DNA of 64,000 nt. Source: Acinetobacter guerrae. Lineage in GTDB: Bacteria > Pseudomonadota > Gammaproteobacteria > Pseudomonadales > Moraxellaceae. Made by a program: the position numbers and the translations under genes. Location of the stretch: assembly GCF_009372255.1 (NCBI RefSeq), contig NZ_LXGN01000007.1, forward strand, positions 211,001-275,000, in the 5' to 3' direction. The notes beneath the pieces are model-generated. The model was not told the origin of the DNA and ran no database searches. It saw only the letters and a list, made by a program, of their open reading frames with translations. Within the stretch, counting starts at the first letter, position 1. Each line of letters begins with the position of its first letter. Below, one piece after another: positions 16,246-24,364 of this stretch.

Positions 16246-18047
16246 GCCGCATCGCTCCCAAATTTCATCGCACAACTTGCTAAAGCCTTGACGGCACTAA
16301 TATCTTCTTTGGCTAAATCTTCTTGATCACGAATATCATCCAATAGGTCACGAGCCGAAGCTGTAATCACCTCCTCATTTCCATCTTGATCCAAACGAGT
16401 ATAAGTAATCTGCATATCTGGATTAGATTCCATGATTTCCAATGCTTCACGACCATCCGCCGTACTTGCAAATGAGCCATATTCATTACTGGAATCTTTA
16501 GATAAGTCTGGCACACCATCGTGCTGTTTTGTCTTTGGTTGCCAGAATTCACGTTCAAGTGCTTGGGCTGCATCATTCTGGCTTTTTGTCAAAACATTAT
16601 TGCCTTTTGATACTGCAAATAAATCACGCCCATCTTTAACGGCACGAACAGGACTAATCGTTCCATCACTATTTATTTGTCGTTCAAAAGTGGTGTTATT
16701 TTTCTTGTTGTGCAGTTGCTGCAATGTAGAGCCATCAGATTGCGCCATACTACGCTTTAAATAATTATCCGAGCGTGTGCCTTGCCAATTGTTAATATTT
16801 GCTGTGGGCGCATCTGACGCAACAATAGCCCCATTAATCTGATCAATTGCATTATCTGGATTATTGATTGCTTCTTGCTTTACGCTTTCAACAGTAGTTT
16901 GTTGTGGATTAGCAGTGGTTTGTAGTTGCTCAATACTTTCCTCAAGTTGAGTCAAACGAGTTTCGTTAGAAGCACCTTTGCCAGACAGTATAATTTGTGG
17001 TTCAACATAAGCCACACGATTTATGTTGCCATTAACAGGTTGATAATGCGCCGTATCTTTAAGATAGTTCAAATCCTCTTGCGTCATTGGGGATTCCAAA
17101 TCCTTAAAGCTAGACTCAAGGTCGCTTCTCACATTGATATCATCAACAAGGCTTTCATGCATCACATTAGGCATTGCCATAGCTTCAGCATCAGCTTGTG
17201 ATTTATATTCTGGTGGTCTTGAATAGTCTGCTTCAAACTCTGGAAATTCCGATTCTGAGCCACGGATTACAGGTGCTTCACCACCTAAGCTTTTACTAAT
17301 TCGATCAATATATGCAATGGTTTCTGCATGTACTGCCTGCCCTGTTTTTTGAACAGATCGACCATTCTTATATCCACCATTGTAATGAGCAGCAATCACT
17401 CTTGGGTCTTGGGTTTTATATTCTTTGGAAATATCACGAACTAAGTAATAAGCAGCTTCAGTCATGTCGCTTGGATTATTAATATTCCAATTTTTATTGT
17501 ATTTATTTTTTAAAGCATTAAAGGTGCTTGGAATAAACTGCATAACCGAGCGTGCACCTTTTGGGGATACTTGGTTATTATTGGATTTTTCACCGCTTTT
17601 ACGAATGGCTTTGATTAGTGGCGTTGCCCACTGCATTCCCATTTCAACGCCTTTGTTATCTGCAACAACATCAAGGCGTGGATCATTATATTTGATAGAG
17701 CTAAACTCTGACGCATCAATATTTACAGTCTGAATAGTGTTAGCAACAGAGGTGATGGGCTTGGTTGTTTTTGGTGTAGTTACAACTGTTTTAGGCTTGC
17801 CAGTAACAGGATTTTGTAGGCTTACAAGCTCATTATTAAACATCTGCTCCATTGATGAATCTAAGGCATAAAAATGAGAGTTTGCATCTTTAGCATTCTC
17901 AGGCTCAAAAATATTTGATTTTTCAGCGTGTTCAATATTGGCTTGAACATGTGCAGCATCAGTTGCGGCATCTGTTTGTTTAATTTGTTTGGCTTGCTCT
18001 GGTTGCAATTTCCCTTTATTTGCCCATAGATTTAAAAGTAATGCCAT
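16242..18047 (-). CDS. C-terminal part of a stop-interrupted ejection protein with a lytic transglycosylase domain
   Basis: 601 residues readable from the first ATG after an in-frame TAA. About 135-260 form a soluble lytic transglycosylase domain: catalytic Glu E153 in SGEKSNNNQVSPKGA, then SVMQFIPSTF and HYNGGY. Such domains in virion proteins open peptidoglycan during DNA entry. The rest is low-complexity, with coiled-coil stretches. The 29 codons before this ATG are open and continue the frame of the upstream piece (18135-18704), so the natural gene is 16242-18704 (820 codons plus stop). Only a weak GGTGGA precedes the ATG, so restart would be poor. Confidence 0.75.
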   Translation of the reverse strand: MALLLNLWANKGKLQPEQAKQIKQTDAATDAAHVQANIEHAEKSNIFEPENAKDANSHFYALDSSMEQMFNNELVSLQNPVTGKPKTVVTTPKTTKPITSVANTIQTVNIDASEFSSIKYNDPRLDVVADNKGVEMGMQWATPLIKAIRKSGEKSNNNQVSPKGARSVMQFIPSTFNALKNKYNKNWNINNPSDMTEAAYYLVRDISKEYKTQDPRVIAAHYNGGYKNGRSVQKTGQAVHAETIAYIDRISKSLGGEAPVIRGSESEFPEFEADYSRPPEYKSQADAEAMAMPNVMHESLVDDINVRSDLESSFKDLESPMTQEDLNYLKDTAHYQPVNGNINRVAYVEPQIILSGKGASNETRLTQLEESIEQLQTTANPQQTTVESVKQEAINNPDNAIDQINGAIVASDAPTANINNWQGTRSDNYLKRSMAQSDGSTLQQLHNKKNNTTFERQINSDGTISPVRAVKDGRDLFAVSKGNNVLTKSQNDAAQALEREFWQPKTKQHDGVPDLSKDSSNEYGSFASTADGREALEIMESNPDMQITYTRLDQDGNEEVITASARDLLDDIRDQEDLAKEDISAVKALASCAMKFGSDAA

Positions 18048-18134
18048 TCCACCATTTGCAGCAATCGTTGTAGGGCTTATAGCATTTTCCTGTAATCCCT
18101 CCCCATATAGAGCAACTTTTTTAACATCATTGTC

Positions 18135-18137
18135 TTA
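18135..18137 (-). other. in-frame TAA splitting the transglycosylase ejection gene
   Basis: Reading leftwards from 18704, codon 190 is TAA in the context GGC AAC TAC CTT TAA GAC. The frame stays open for 29 more codons up to the ATG at 18047 and on to 16242. One base change (for instance CAA or GAA to TAA) explains it, and no length change is needed. Confidence 0.85.
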
Positions 18138-18704
18138 AAGGTAGTTGCCCTCGACATAATCACCAGTAATACCACCACCAATCGCAAGCCCAGTCGTTGC
18201 AACTGCGTCAGCTACAACATTTTTTGCAATACCGTGGGCAGGGATGGCAAAAGTTGCAGCATCGGTGGCACCACGAATTGCAGCACCTTTAGTTGCGGTG
18301 CTTTCATCGGCCCCCATATTAATTAGATCTGATTTTTCCGACTCATAAGACTGGAATCCAAATAGCCCTGCTTGTGTGGCGACACCACTAATACCACCTG
18401 TGCTAATTGTGGCTAATGCATTCCACCCAACTTTCGTGAAGTCGCGTGTTAATCCATAAGTAAATTCACCCGCTACCCCTAAATCATCAGGTTTAAATAT
18501 GGAAAGGTTTTGCGCCCGCAGCGCTGCTGCTTTCTTATTCCCGCGAAATGCAGCATCAACCGAAGTTGCAGTCTCAACTGTACCCATCGCAATACCAGAT
18601 ACAACACCAAGCCCACCATCCGCAATAGCATTACGTTGGGATTTTGGTTTATATCGTGGGTCATCTTGATTTAGGCTTAATTCGTCATCTGCTAAAATGT
18701 CCAT
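18135..18704 (-). CDS. N-terminal part of the stop-interrupted ejection protein
   Basis: 189 residues from MDILADDELSL to EGNYL. The product is Gly/Ala-rich, with repeated amphipathic or membrane-active helices (GLGVVSGIAMGTVETATS, ALATISTGGISGVATQAGLFG), a composition seen in phage proteins that insert into membranes. I start at 18704 because GAGG stands 5 bases before this ATG; an ATG at 18725 would overlap the upstream gene. On its own it is a truncated product without the transglycosylase domain. Confidence 0.7.
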   Translation of the reverse strand: MDILADDELSLNQDDPRYKPKSQRNAIADGGLGVVSGIAMGTVETATSVDAAFRGNKKAAALRAQNLSIFKPDDLGVAGEFTYGLTRDFTKVGWNALATISTGGISGVATQAGLFGFQSYESEKSDLINMGADESTATKGAAIRGATDAATFAIPAHGIAKNVVADAVATTGLAIGGGITGDYVEGNYL

Positions 18705-18711
18705 GCTCACC

Positions 18712-20763
18712 TCAATGTAATTCAAGCGTTAGGCGTGTTTGTTTCTTAGGGTCTTTATTGCTGTTTTTATCTAAGATATAGCCAGAACCATTTTTAAAAA
18801 AATACTGATATGGATTTTTAGGGTTTTGTTCTAATGGTAAATCTAAAAAGAAATCACGATCGGAGCCACCATAAGTGCGGGAGTTTTGAGAGTTAAAGAC
18901 TTCTAGCTGATCTTGAAATGATTTTTCGCTTACTGTATGTGGTCGAAGTACAGTACTTTTGCTGCCCCACCCGCGCGAAGTGAACTTACCGCCAGTAATC
19001 TCAAGAATTGCCTTATTAAATAAGTCAGGATCAATGTTTTTGGCATCTAATTTCCCAGACTTGTCTGTTAGTTTTTCAGACTTCTGAGCAAGATATGCAT
19101 AGTTCGCCTTAACCGAATCAAAATAAACTTTGTATTCTGGTGAACCAGGTGAAGCTACTCCTTTTAAATATTCAGTGACCTGATAATTAAGCCCATTGTC
19201 ATTCAGCTTGACTAAGTTTTTATCTAACAAATCCTGTCCAGAAACTACTTGATTTGCAATTACTGGTAGATTTCTATTGTTTAATGATATCGCCCAGCGA
19301 ATTGAGTTTTTGTCACCAAATACCGAGTTAATCATATCTCTCGCAGCATTGGCATTCCCTGCACTAGCCTTAAACAAACTTGATCCCAGTTGCAGTTTTT
19401 GTGCTGAATTGGCAGTCGATACATACTGCTGCATTTCTTGCTGCTGCTGTTGTGATAGCGGATTTAATGATCCTGTAACCCCATCTGTTTGATGACTCGC
19501 AGCAATGGCCTTAATGTTATTAGAAAGCGTTTGAATTGCACTAGCATCACCCTGAGCAATCAAAGTCGTTGGAACAACTTGTAAATTCTGTCCAGTCTTA
19601 ATGGAATAAGCCAAACTTGCATTATTCTTTTCATTGCCAAGCATATTTGTATTGGCTTTTTTTAATAGGTCCAAGCGGAACCCTAAACCTTTTGGATCAT
19701 CTGATGGTGCGCTATGTGCATCTGATTCAAGCTTTGACAAATACGATTGACGAGCATCTGGCGGCATTCTCATAAACTTCTGAACTTCAACCGTATTAGA
19801 TGCAAGTTTTTGGAACTCTGCTTCTTGTTTTGTGCCTTTCACTCGACTATATAAGCCTTGAATTTTAGAATCATCCGGCACAATACCTATTTCGGTAATT
19901 TGACGCATTTCCGTGGTTGCATCTTTCGCATCCGCTTCAATACGATTCTGCGCAACTTCAGCAGCTTTATTGTTTTGATCAATGCGCGTCAGGCTTTTAT
20001 GCGCGTAATAGATTGCTTGTTCTTGAGTTAAGTTTGGATAGGCTTTTAAAACATCCTCTGCTGCGGTCATTTTTGATAATTGCTCATTATTATCCATACT
20101 TCCAGCAAACCAAGCATTTGCGCCATTCGTGGCAGATGTATTTTTGTATTTATTTACTGTTGCTTCTACAGTGCCGATTGGTAAATTTTTGGATATACCA
20201 AACTCACGAATAGATTTTTCACCATCTCCTATAGTGGTGTTGGACTTTAAAAGATTATTAGATAGCTCATCTAACTGTGCAGATGCTTGTGAACGTGCAG
20301 CTTGAAATGCGACTGGCATATACTTGGATGCACTTTGATATGACGTTTTATCAATATGCTGATCAAAATCCATTTTTCGCGTATTGGGTATATTCGAGAT
20401 ATATTGTCTTTTAATTTTTTCCAAATTACTTTGACGCTCTTGAACAGCGTTTTCTATTAGCAATGAGCCACTTTGAACTCTCGCCGTAATATCAGCATCC
20501 ATTAAATCAATATCAGCTGAGAACTTTGCAGATTGTTGAATATATTGAGCAGTATCTTGTTTATACTGCTGATCATTCATAAGTAATTCTGTTTTTTTAG
20601 CTTCTACTTCTTTATTAATTTGGTTTCGATGGGCCTGTTCAGCAGCGTTACTAATATTTTGCAAAGCATTGCCAATCATCTGGCCACTTTGATTTTCAGG
20701 CATTTGGATACGCTGGGTTTGTGGCAACGCATTACCGAAGTTACCCATTGGGATTCTAGCCAT
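18712..20763 (-). CDS. internal virion (ejection) protein
   Basis: 683 residues, strongly helical and Gln/Asn/Ala-rich, with coiled-coil character throughout the first 300 residues and a more mixed C-terminal third ending KKQTRLTLELH. It has no enzyme motif. Its size, its place as second of three large genes behind a small Ala-rich virion protein, and its coupling match the gp14-gp15-gp16 style ejection cassette of podophages. The start ATG at 20763 overlaps the previous stop (TAATG). Confidence 0.6.
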   Translation of the reverse strand: MARIPMGNFGNALPQTQRIQMPENQSGQMIGNALQNISNAAEQAHRNQINKEVEAKKTELLMNDQQYKQDTAQYIQQSAKFSADIDLMDADITARVQSGSLLIENAVQERQSNLEKIKRQYISNIPNTRKMDFDQHIDKTSYQSASKYMPVAFQAARSQASAQLDELSNNLLKSNTTIGDGEKSIREFGISKNLPIGTVEATVNKYKNTSATNGANAWFAGSMDNNEQLSKMTAAEDVLKAYPNLTQEQAIYYAHKSLTRIDQNNKAAEVAQNRIEADAKDATTEMRQITEIGIVPDDSKIQGLYSRVKGTKQEAEFQKLASNTVEVQKFMRMPPDARQSYLSKLESDAHSAPSDDPKGLGFRLDLLKKANTNMLGNEKNNASLAYSIKTGQNLQVVPTTLIAQGDASAIQTLSNNIKAIAASHQTDGVTGSLNPLSQQQQQEMQQYVSTANSAQKLQLGSSLFKASAGNANAARDMINSVFGDKNSIRWAISLNNRNLPVIANQVVSGQDLLDKNLVKLNDNGLNYQVTEYLKGVASPGSPEYKVYFDSVKANYAYLAQKSEKLTDKSGKLDAKNIDPDLFNKAILEITGGKFTSRGWGSKSTVLRPHTVSEKSFQDQLEVFNSQNSRTYGGSDRDFFLDLPLEQNPKNPYQYFFKNGSGYILDKNSNKDPKKQTRLTLELH

Positions 20764-21182
20764 TATTTCCACCCCTTTGCACCAGCAGCCACAGCATTAG
20801 CAGCACCAGTCGCCAATGCGGTATTGGCGTTGCTCTTGTAGATACTGGATTCAGCCTGTAACCGCTGTGAAGAATTAAATCCTGTTATTTCAGCCATGGC
20901 AGCATCGTATTGTGCATCTTGTTCAATACGATCGTTAATCGTAACCACTGTACCTTCATTCACACTCAAACCATTTTCGGCGGCGGCTGCTCGTGCTGCT
21001 GATTGAACTTTTTCCTTTTGTTTACGGATACGCTCGGCTTCTAAACGTCCTTGTGCCTTTGATGCATCTGCATCAGCTTTCGCTTGTTCACTTTGCGTTT
21101 TTCCTGTTTCGTATGCAGAGTAACCTGATATTGCGGTACCCACTGCTGCTGCTGCTGCCGCAGCTACTGCAAACCATGTCAT
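20763..21182 (-). CDS. small Ala-rich virion protein with N-terminal membrane segment
   Basis: 139 residues. The first 25 (MTWFAVAAAAAAAVGTAISG) form a hydrophobic helix. The middle is a charged coiled coil (TQSEQAKADADASKAQGRLE), and the end is Asn/Ala-rich. The layout is like the smallest ejection protein of T7-like phages (gp14), which inserts into the outer membrane. Its start overlaps the cupin gene stop by 4 bases (ATGA). Confidence 0.6.
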   Translation of the reverse strand: MTWFAVAAAAAAAVGTAISGYSAYETGKTQSEQAKADADASKAQGRLEAERIRKQKEKVQSAARAAAAENGLSVNEGTVVTINDRIEQDAQYDAAMAEITGFNSSQRLQAESSIYKSNANTALATGAANAVAAGAKGWK

Positions 21183-21658
21183 TGTAGATCTCCTTTATCC
21201 TCAAGAGACTTTAAAAAGTTTTGTATTTGATTATCAGGAACAATCATTTGATTCTCAATTTCTAATAAATTAGTTGATTCAGTTGGATGTACAGTTAGCC
21301 ATGATGAGTCTTCATGAAAGTAAATAACACGTTTGGTTCCCGGCATAGTTTTTATGATCTGCGGTGCATAAACTTGACTCATTCCATCTGCGCTTTGTAT
21401 TGTTGCACTACCTTTTAAAATAATTAAGAAATGCTCTGTTTTATGCATCTTCGTAACCATTAAAGTTCCTGCTGGTGCATCCATTTGGCGCATATAAACA
21501 TTAGGTGCGAAATGGTGGAAAACTGGTAATTCAAGTTGTGGTAATTCACTCACCTGTTGCTGAACATCACACACAACATCGATATAGGCTTTGTTTTGAA
21601 TATCACCCAAGATTTGCACTAGAAGCTCGGTATTGTCTGGTGAAATAATTTTTGTCAT
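21179..21658 (-). CDS. cupin-fold protein of the virion operon
   Basis: 159 residues. A single cupin barrel is visible at about 50-130: PAGTLMVTKMHKTEHFLIIL, KGSATIQ, then PGTKRVIYFHEDSSWLTVHP. The His residues (H71, H75-like and H126-like positions) could bind a metal, as in cupins. Similar proteins occur among the late genes of podophages, possibly acting as assembly or decoration factors. The function is unknown. Confidence 0.6.
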   Translation of the reverse strand: MTKIISPDNTELLVQILGDIQNKAYIDVVCDVQQQVSELPQLELPVFHHFAPNVYMRQMDAPAGTLMVTKMHKTEHFLIILKGSATIQSADGMSQVYAPQIIKTMPGTKRVIYFHEDSSWLTVHPTESTNLLEIENQMIVPDNQIQNFLKSLEDKGDLQ

Positions 21659-21740
21659 TAATGATAAATCTTTCTGTAAAATTTAATTTTATGTTTACTC
21701 TGCATTAAAAAAATGAGTGAATTAAGACATCTCAGATAAG

Positions 21741-22184
21741 CTATCTTTTTAAATTTTTAATTTTGCTAATTTTTTTTAAATACTTATTCACTAAATTAAC
21801 TTTAGATTTTACCTGCTCAAGTTCTTGATCAAAATAAAATTTACTCAATAACCTCTTATATTTATTTTCTGGATTAAGGTAATGCGCCGTGATAATAAAT
21901 ACATTGGGTGTCATATTTATCAATCCAACTGATTCTTTCAGGACACGAAAGTAAATACTATTCGGCTTAACTAAACCCAATAATAAATAAATCAGCTCAT
22001 CTAAATTTTTCGCAATTAATATCAACTGGTCAACGAAACATTTTTTAAAAAGTTGATTAGAATCAAGGTAATGAATGTCCGCTTGGAACTGATCAATACC
22101 ATTTACAACCATAGCACATAGTTCTTTAGATCGATCCATTTCCACACCAATAATTGGTTCCCGTAATTTAAATCTAGAAGTCAT
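21741..22184 (-). CDS. hypothetical protein
   Basis: 147 residues with a basic C-terminus (KYLKKISKIKNLKR) and a hydrophobic middle (LDELIYLLLGLV). I recognise no family. It follows the HTH-like gene by 9 bases and precedes the cupin gene by about 80, so it is probably the second gene of the leftward operon. It is A+T-richer than the large virion genes that follow. Confidence 0.5.
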   Translation of the reverse strand: MTSRFKLREPIIGVEMDRSKELCAMVVNGIDQFQADIHYLDSNQLFKKCFVDQLILIAKNLDELIYLLLGLVKPNSIYFRVLKESVGLINMTPNVFIITAHYLNPENKYKRLLSKFYFDQELEQVKSKVNLVNKYLKKISKIKNLKR

Positions 22185-22193
22185 AAATTGCTC

Positions 22194-22484
22194 TCAATAA
22201 AAGCGAGTAATACGCGGAATTTGCTCATCAGATTTTTCAGTTAAAGTCTTCCATAAGTCCACAAAGTTTTCGCCATGTTCATAGAACGGCTTTGCGCCAG
22301 TCGACCAACCAAATACTGCACTTTCACTGTCCTGTAATATGAATGCAATCTTCTCGACTGACATATCGTGGTTCTCTCTGAGCTCCTCTATCATCAAACT
22401 AAAATTGGGGGTTGAATATCTTCTAATCTTTTTATTGATGAACAGTTTTTCTTGAGAAGAAAAACAATAAAGTTCAGTAAGCAT
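22194..22484 (-). CDS. putative helix-turn-helix protein, first gene of the leftward operon
   Basis: 96 residues, related to the product at 12882-13253. Shared features are MI-ELRE, MSVEKIAFIL, SAVFGWSTG, FYEHGENFVDLW and IPRITR. It stands at the promoter end of the virion operon, facing the TIR gene across a 185-base gap, where a late-gene activator or repressor would be expected. No direct evidence of DNA binding can be read from the sequence. Confidence 0.6.
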   Translation of the reverse strand: MLTELYCFSSQEKLFINKKIRRYSTPNFSLMIEELRENHDMSVEKIAFILQDSESAVFGWSTGAKPFYEHGENFVDLWKTLTEKSDEQIPRITRFY

Positions 22485-22669
22485 TGGAATTCATCTTATT
22501 GCGATTAAGGTATTAAGGATTAAACTCCGCTTACAAAAATTGGGTAAATTCTCAACAAAACGCGCGCGCGCGCGAGGGAGAGTGAAATATGCTGTTTTTT
22601 TAAACATATACTTGCATTTTCATTGATCAGCGAATAACCTTATTTTTTTATTCTTAATACTAAAAAAAC
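22485..22669. promoter_or_regulatory. divergent promoter region with a (CG)6 tract
   Basis: This gap separates the leftward virion operon from the rightward TIR gene and must contain both promoters. An alternating CGCGCGCGCGCG runs from 22561 to 22572, an extreme outlier in otherwise A+T-rich DNA and a sequence type able to adopt Z-DNA. No clear -35/-10 pair stands out. Confidence 0.5.
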
Positions 22670-23548
22670 ATGTCAATTCAGTCTATATCATCAACTATTT
22701 CAAGGCTCAATAAAGAGCTGGCCGATGTAACTCATAGAATGAGTCTAGAACAGAAGAAAGCAAGCGATATCACCACCAAAACTATCCAGATTCAAACATC
22801 CATCACTAAGACCACTACAGCTAACACACTAAAATCTAAGCTTTCTGAAATCAGTAGAAAAGAACAAGAAAATGCGCAGATACAGAAAAAACTCTCAGAC
22901 CTCCAAAAGAAAAAAACAGATATTCAAAATAAATTACTTAAAGAAAATCAGAACTTAATGAAGGCTGAATCAGATGAACGTAAAAAGTTAGATGCATTGG
23001 TTAAAAAACAGCAAAAAGAAGCGATAGAACATCAGAGAAAATTGAAACGCGAGATTGATAGCATAAAAGCATCTACTCAATACATTAGTGGAGTCACCGC
23101 TTCAACATCCATTAATCCCAATTTTGAATCAGAGCCTGAATATGACCTTTTCATTTCACATGCTTCAGAGGATAAAGATGACTTTGTTAGGCCTCTCGCT
23201 GAGACATTACAGGAGCTTGGCGTAAAAGTATGGTACGACGAATTTACTTTGAAAGTTGGTGACAGTTTACGACGGAATATCGACAGTGGTCTTAGGAACT
23301 CTAAATATGGGACTGTAGTACTTTCAGCAGACTTCATAAAAAAAGAGTGGACTAATTATGAGTTGGATGGACTTGTTGCCAGAGAAATGAACGGTCATAA
23401 AATGATATTACCGATCTGGCATAAGATATCAAAAACAGAGGTAATGAACTACAGTTCCAATCTTGCTGATAAAGTTGCTTTGAATACTGCTATTAGTACT
23501 ATCCAAGAAATTGCTGAACAGTTAGCAGATGTTATTTTAGAAAAATAA
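22670..23548 (+). CDS. coiled-coil TIR-domain protein, probable phage-defence effector
   Basis: Residues 1-135 form a long coiled coil (QKKASDITTKTIQIQTS, KLSDLQKKKTDIQNKL), followed by a TIR domain at about 158-290: YDLFISHASEDKDDF, LKVGDSLRRNI and the catalytic Glu E231 in WTNYELDGL. Bacterial TIR domains cleave NAD or make nucleotide signals, mostly in abortive defence against phages. The coiled coil probably drives oligomerisation or senses infection. No second Thoeris, CBASS or Argonaute gene is adjacent, so it looks like a single-gene system. It opens the cargo region beside attR. Confidence 0.85.
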   Translation: MSIQSISSTISRLNKELADVTHRMSLEQKKASDITTKTIQIQTSITKTTTANTLKSKLSEISRKEQENAQIQKKLSDLQKKKTDIQNKLLKENQNLMKAESDERKKLDALVKKQQKEAIEHQRKLKREIDSIKASTQYISGVTASTSINPNFESEPEYDLFISHASEDKDDFVRPLAETLQELGVKVWYDEFTLKVGDSLRRNIDSGLRNSKYGTVVLSADFIKKEWTNYELDGLVAREMNGHKMILPIWHKISKTEVMNYSSNLADKVALNTAISTIQEIAEQLADVILEK

Positions 23549-23772
23549 TCATAGGTTTTCATTCAGAATAAGACAGAAATAACAGCTATTTCTCTCAATA
23601 TTTTTTGATGTAATAACATGATCAGCGTATATAAAATAAACAAAATCATGAATTCAATACCTGATATCTTCTATCAACCTTAGTTTTCGTAACTTTATCA
23701 AAATAATTTTTATTGATTTTACCTTATTAAAAGATAAATCTACTTAGGATAAAAACTTAACTCTAAATTACG

Positions 23773-23961
23773 ATGAATATTGACAGACGAGTATGTGCAA
23801 AAGATTTTAGGGCCCTTCTTTCAATAAAGAAGGATGCCTTCTATGATCGGGTAAATAGTGGTGAAATTCCCAACCAACCCGTATTAACAAAAAAGATGTT
23901 TTCTGGTATGAGTCAGTTTTAAAAAAAAGAAGTTGAAAAGTTTAAAGATAAACTGGAGTAG
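23773..23961 (+). pseudogene. frame-damaged AlpA-like regulator
   Basis: The frame starts MNIDRRVCAKDFRALLSIKK and continues as a typical AlpA/excisionase HTH (DAFYDRVNSGEIPNQP). It hits TAA at 23920-23922 after 49 codons. Adding one A to the A6 run (23889-23894) restores DVFWYESVLKK, and removing one A from the A8 run (23921-23928) continues to KEVEKFKDKLE and TAG at 23959-23961. The two changes cancel, so total length stays at 63 codons. This is either two homopolymer indels in the genome or assembly errors. Confidence 0.6.
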
Positions 23962-23969
23962 TCTCTAAT

Positions 23970-24263
23970 ATGTTTAAGCAAAAATATATCATCACTGTAG
24001 AAAGCGAATCTCCACCTCAGATATGCTTAGGAGATAAAATTCACGGCGCCACAGTTATTTCATTAGAAGTAGAGCAATATCCCGATCTTGTAGATTTAGC
24101 ATGGCTCACTAAACGCTTTCCTCTATCAAGAGAAATGCTCTCACAAAAATTAGAACTATTTAATGTGGGTGGTTCTGGAAAGAAACTCTATGATCCAAAT
24201 CTTGTTGTTCCTTTTCTAAAAAATGATTTAAGAAATCGAACCGGTAGACCTAGAAAAAACTAA
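23970..24263 (+). CDS. hypothetical small protein before the ATPase/protease pair
   Basis: 97 residues ending in a basic tail (RNRTGRPRKN). The part LAWLTKRFPLSREMLSQKLE, followed by NVGGSGKKLYDP and a short helix, resembles the winged HTH of excisionase-like proteins, so it may be a DNA-binding regulator. It starts 8 bases after the damaged AlpA-like gene. Its place just before a repeat-rich promoter region would suit a repressor of the ATPase/subtilase operon. Confidence 0.5.
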   Translation: MFKQKYIITVESESPPQICLGDKIHGATVISLEVEQYPDLVDLAWLTKRFPLSREMLSQKLELFNVGGSGKKLYDPNLVVPFLKNDLRNRTGRPRKN

Positions 24264-24275
24264 ACACCAACCAAT

Positions 24276-24361
24276 GGTAAAAAAACACTTAAATTGGTAA
24301 AAAATTTTTAAAACGGTAAATTTTAGGATAAAATCTACTTGTTATATTAAAAAAGTTTACC
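24276..24361 (+). promoter_or_regulatory. phased GGTAAA repeats before the ATPase gene (operator candidate)
   Basis: GGTAAA or GGTAAAA starts at 24276, 24296 and 24315, so the spacing is 20 and 19 bases (about two helical turns). The inverse TTTACC lies at 24356-24361, four bases before the ATG. The GATAAA-type -10 around 24328 may be embedded. The pattern suggests an operator for a repressor, possibly the ATPase itself, which has a C-terminal HTH. Confidence 0.45.
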
Positions 24362-24364
24362 AAA

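Noticed and set aside
16367..16764. Frames opposite the transglycosylase gene
   Set aside because: They are complementary shadows of a long coding frame with domain evidence.
22670..23548. TIR gene as part of a Thoeris system
   Set aside because: Thoeris ThsA (SIR2/SLOG) is absent from the neighbouring genes.
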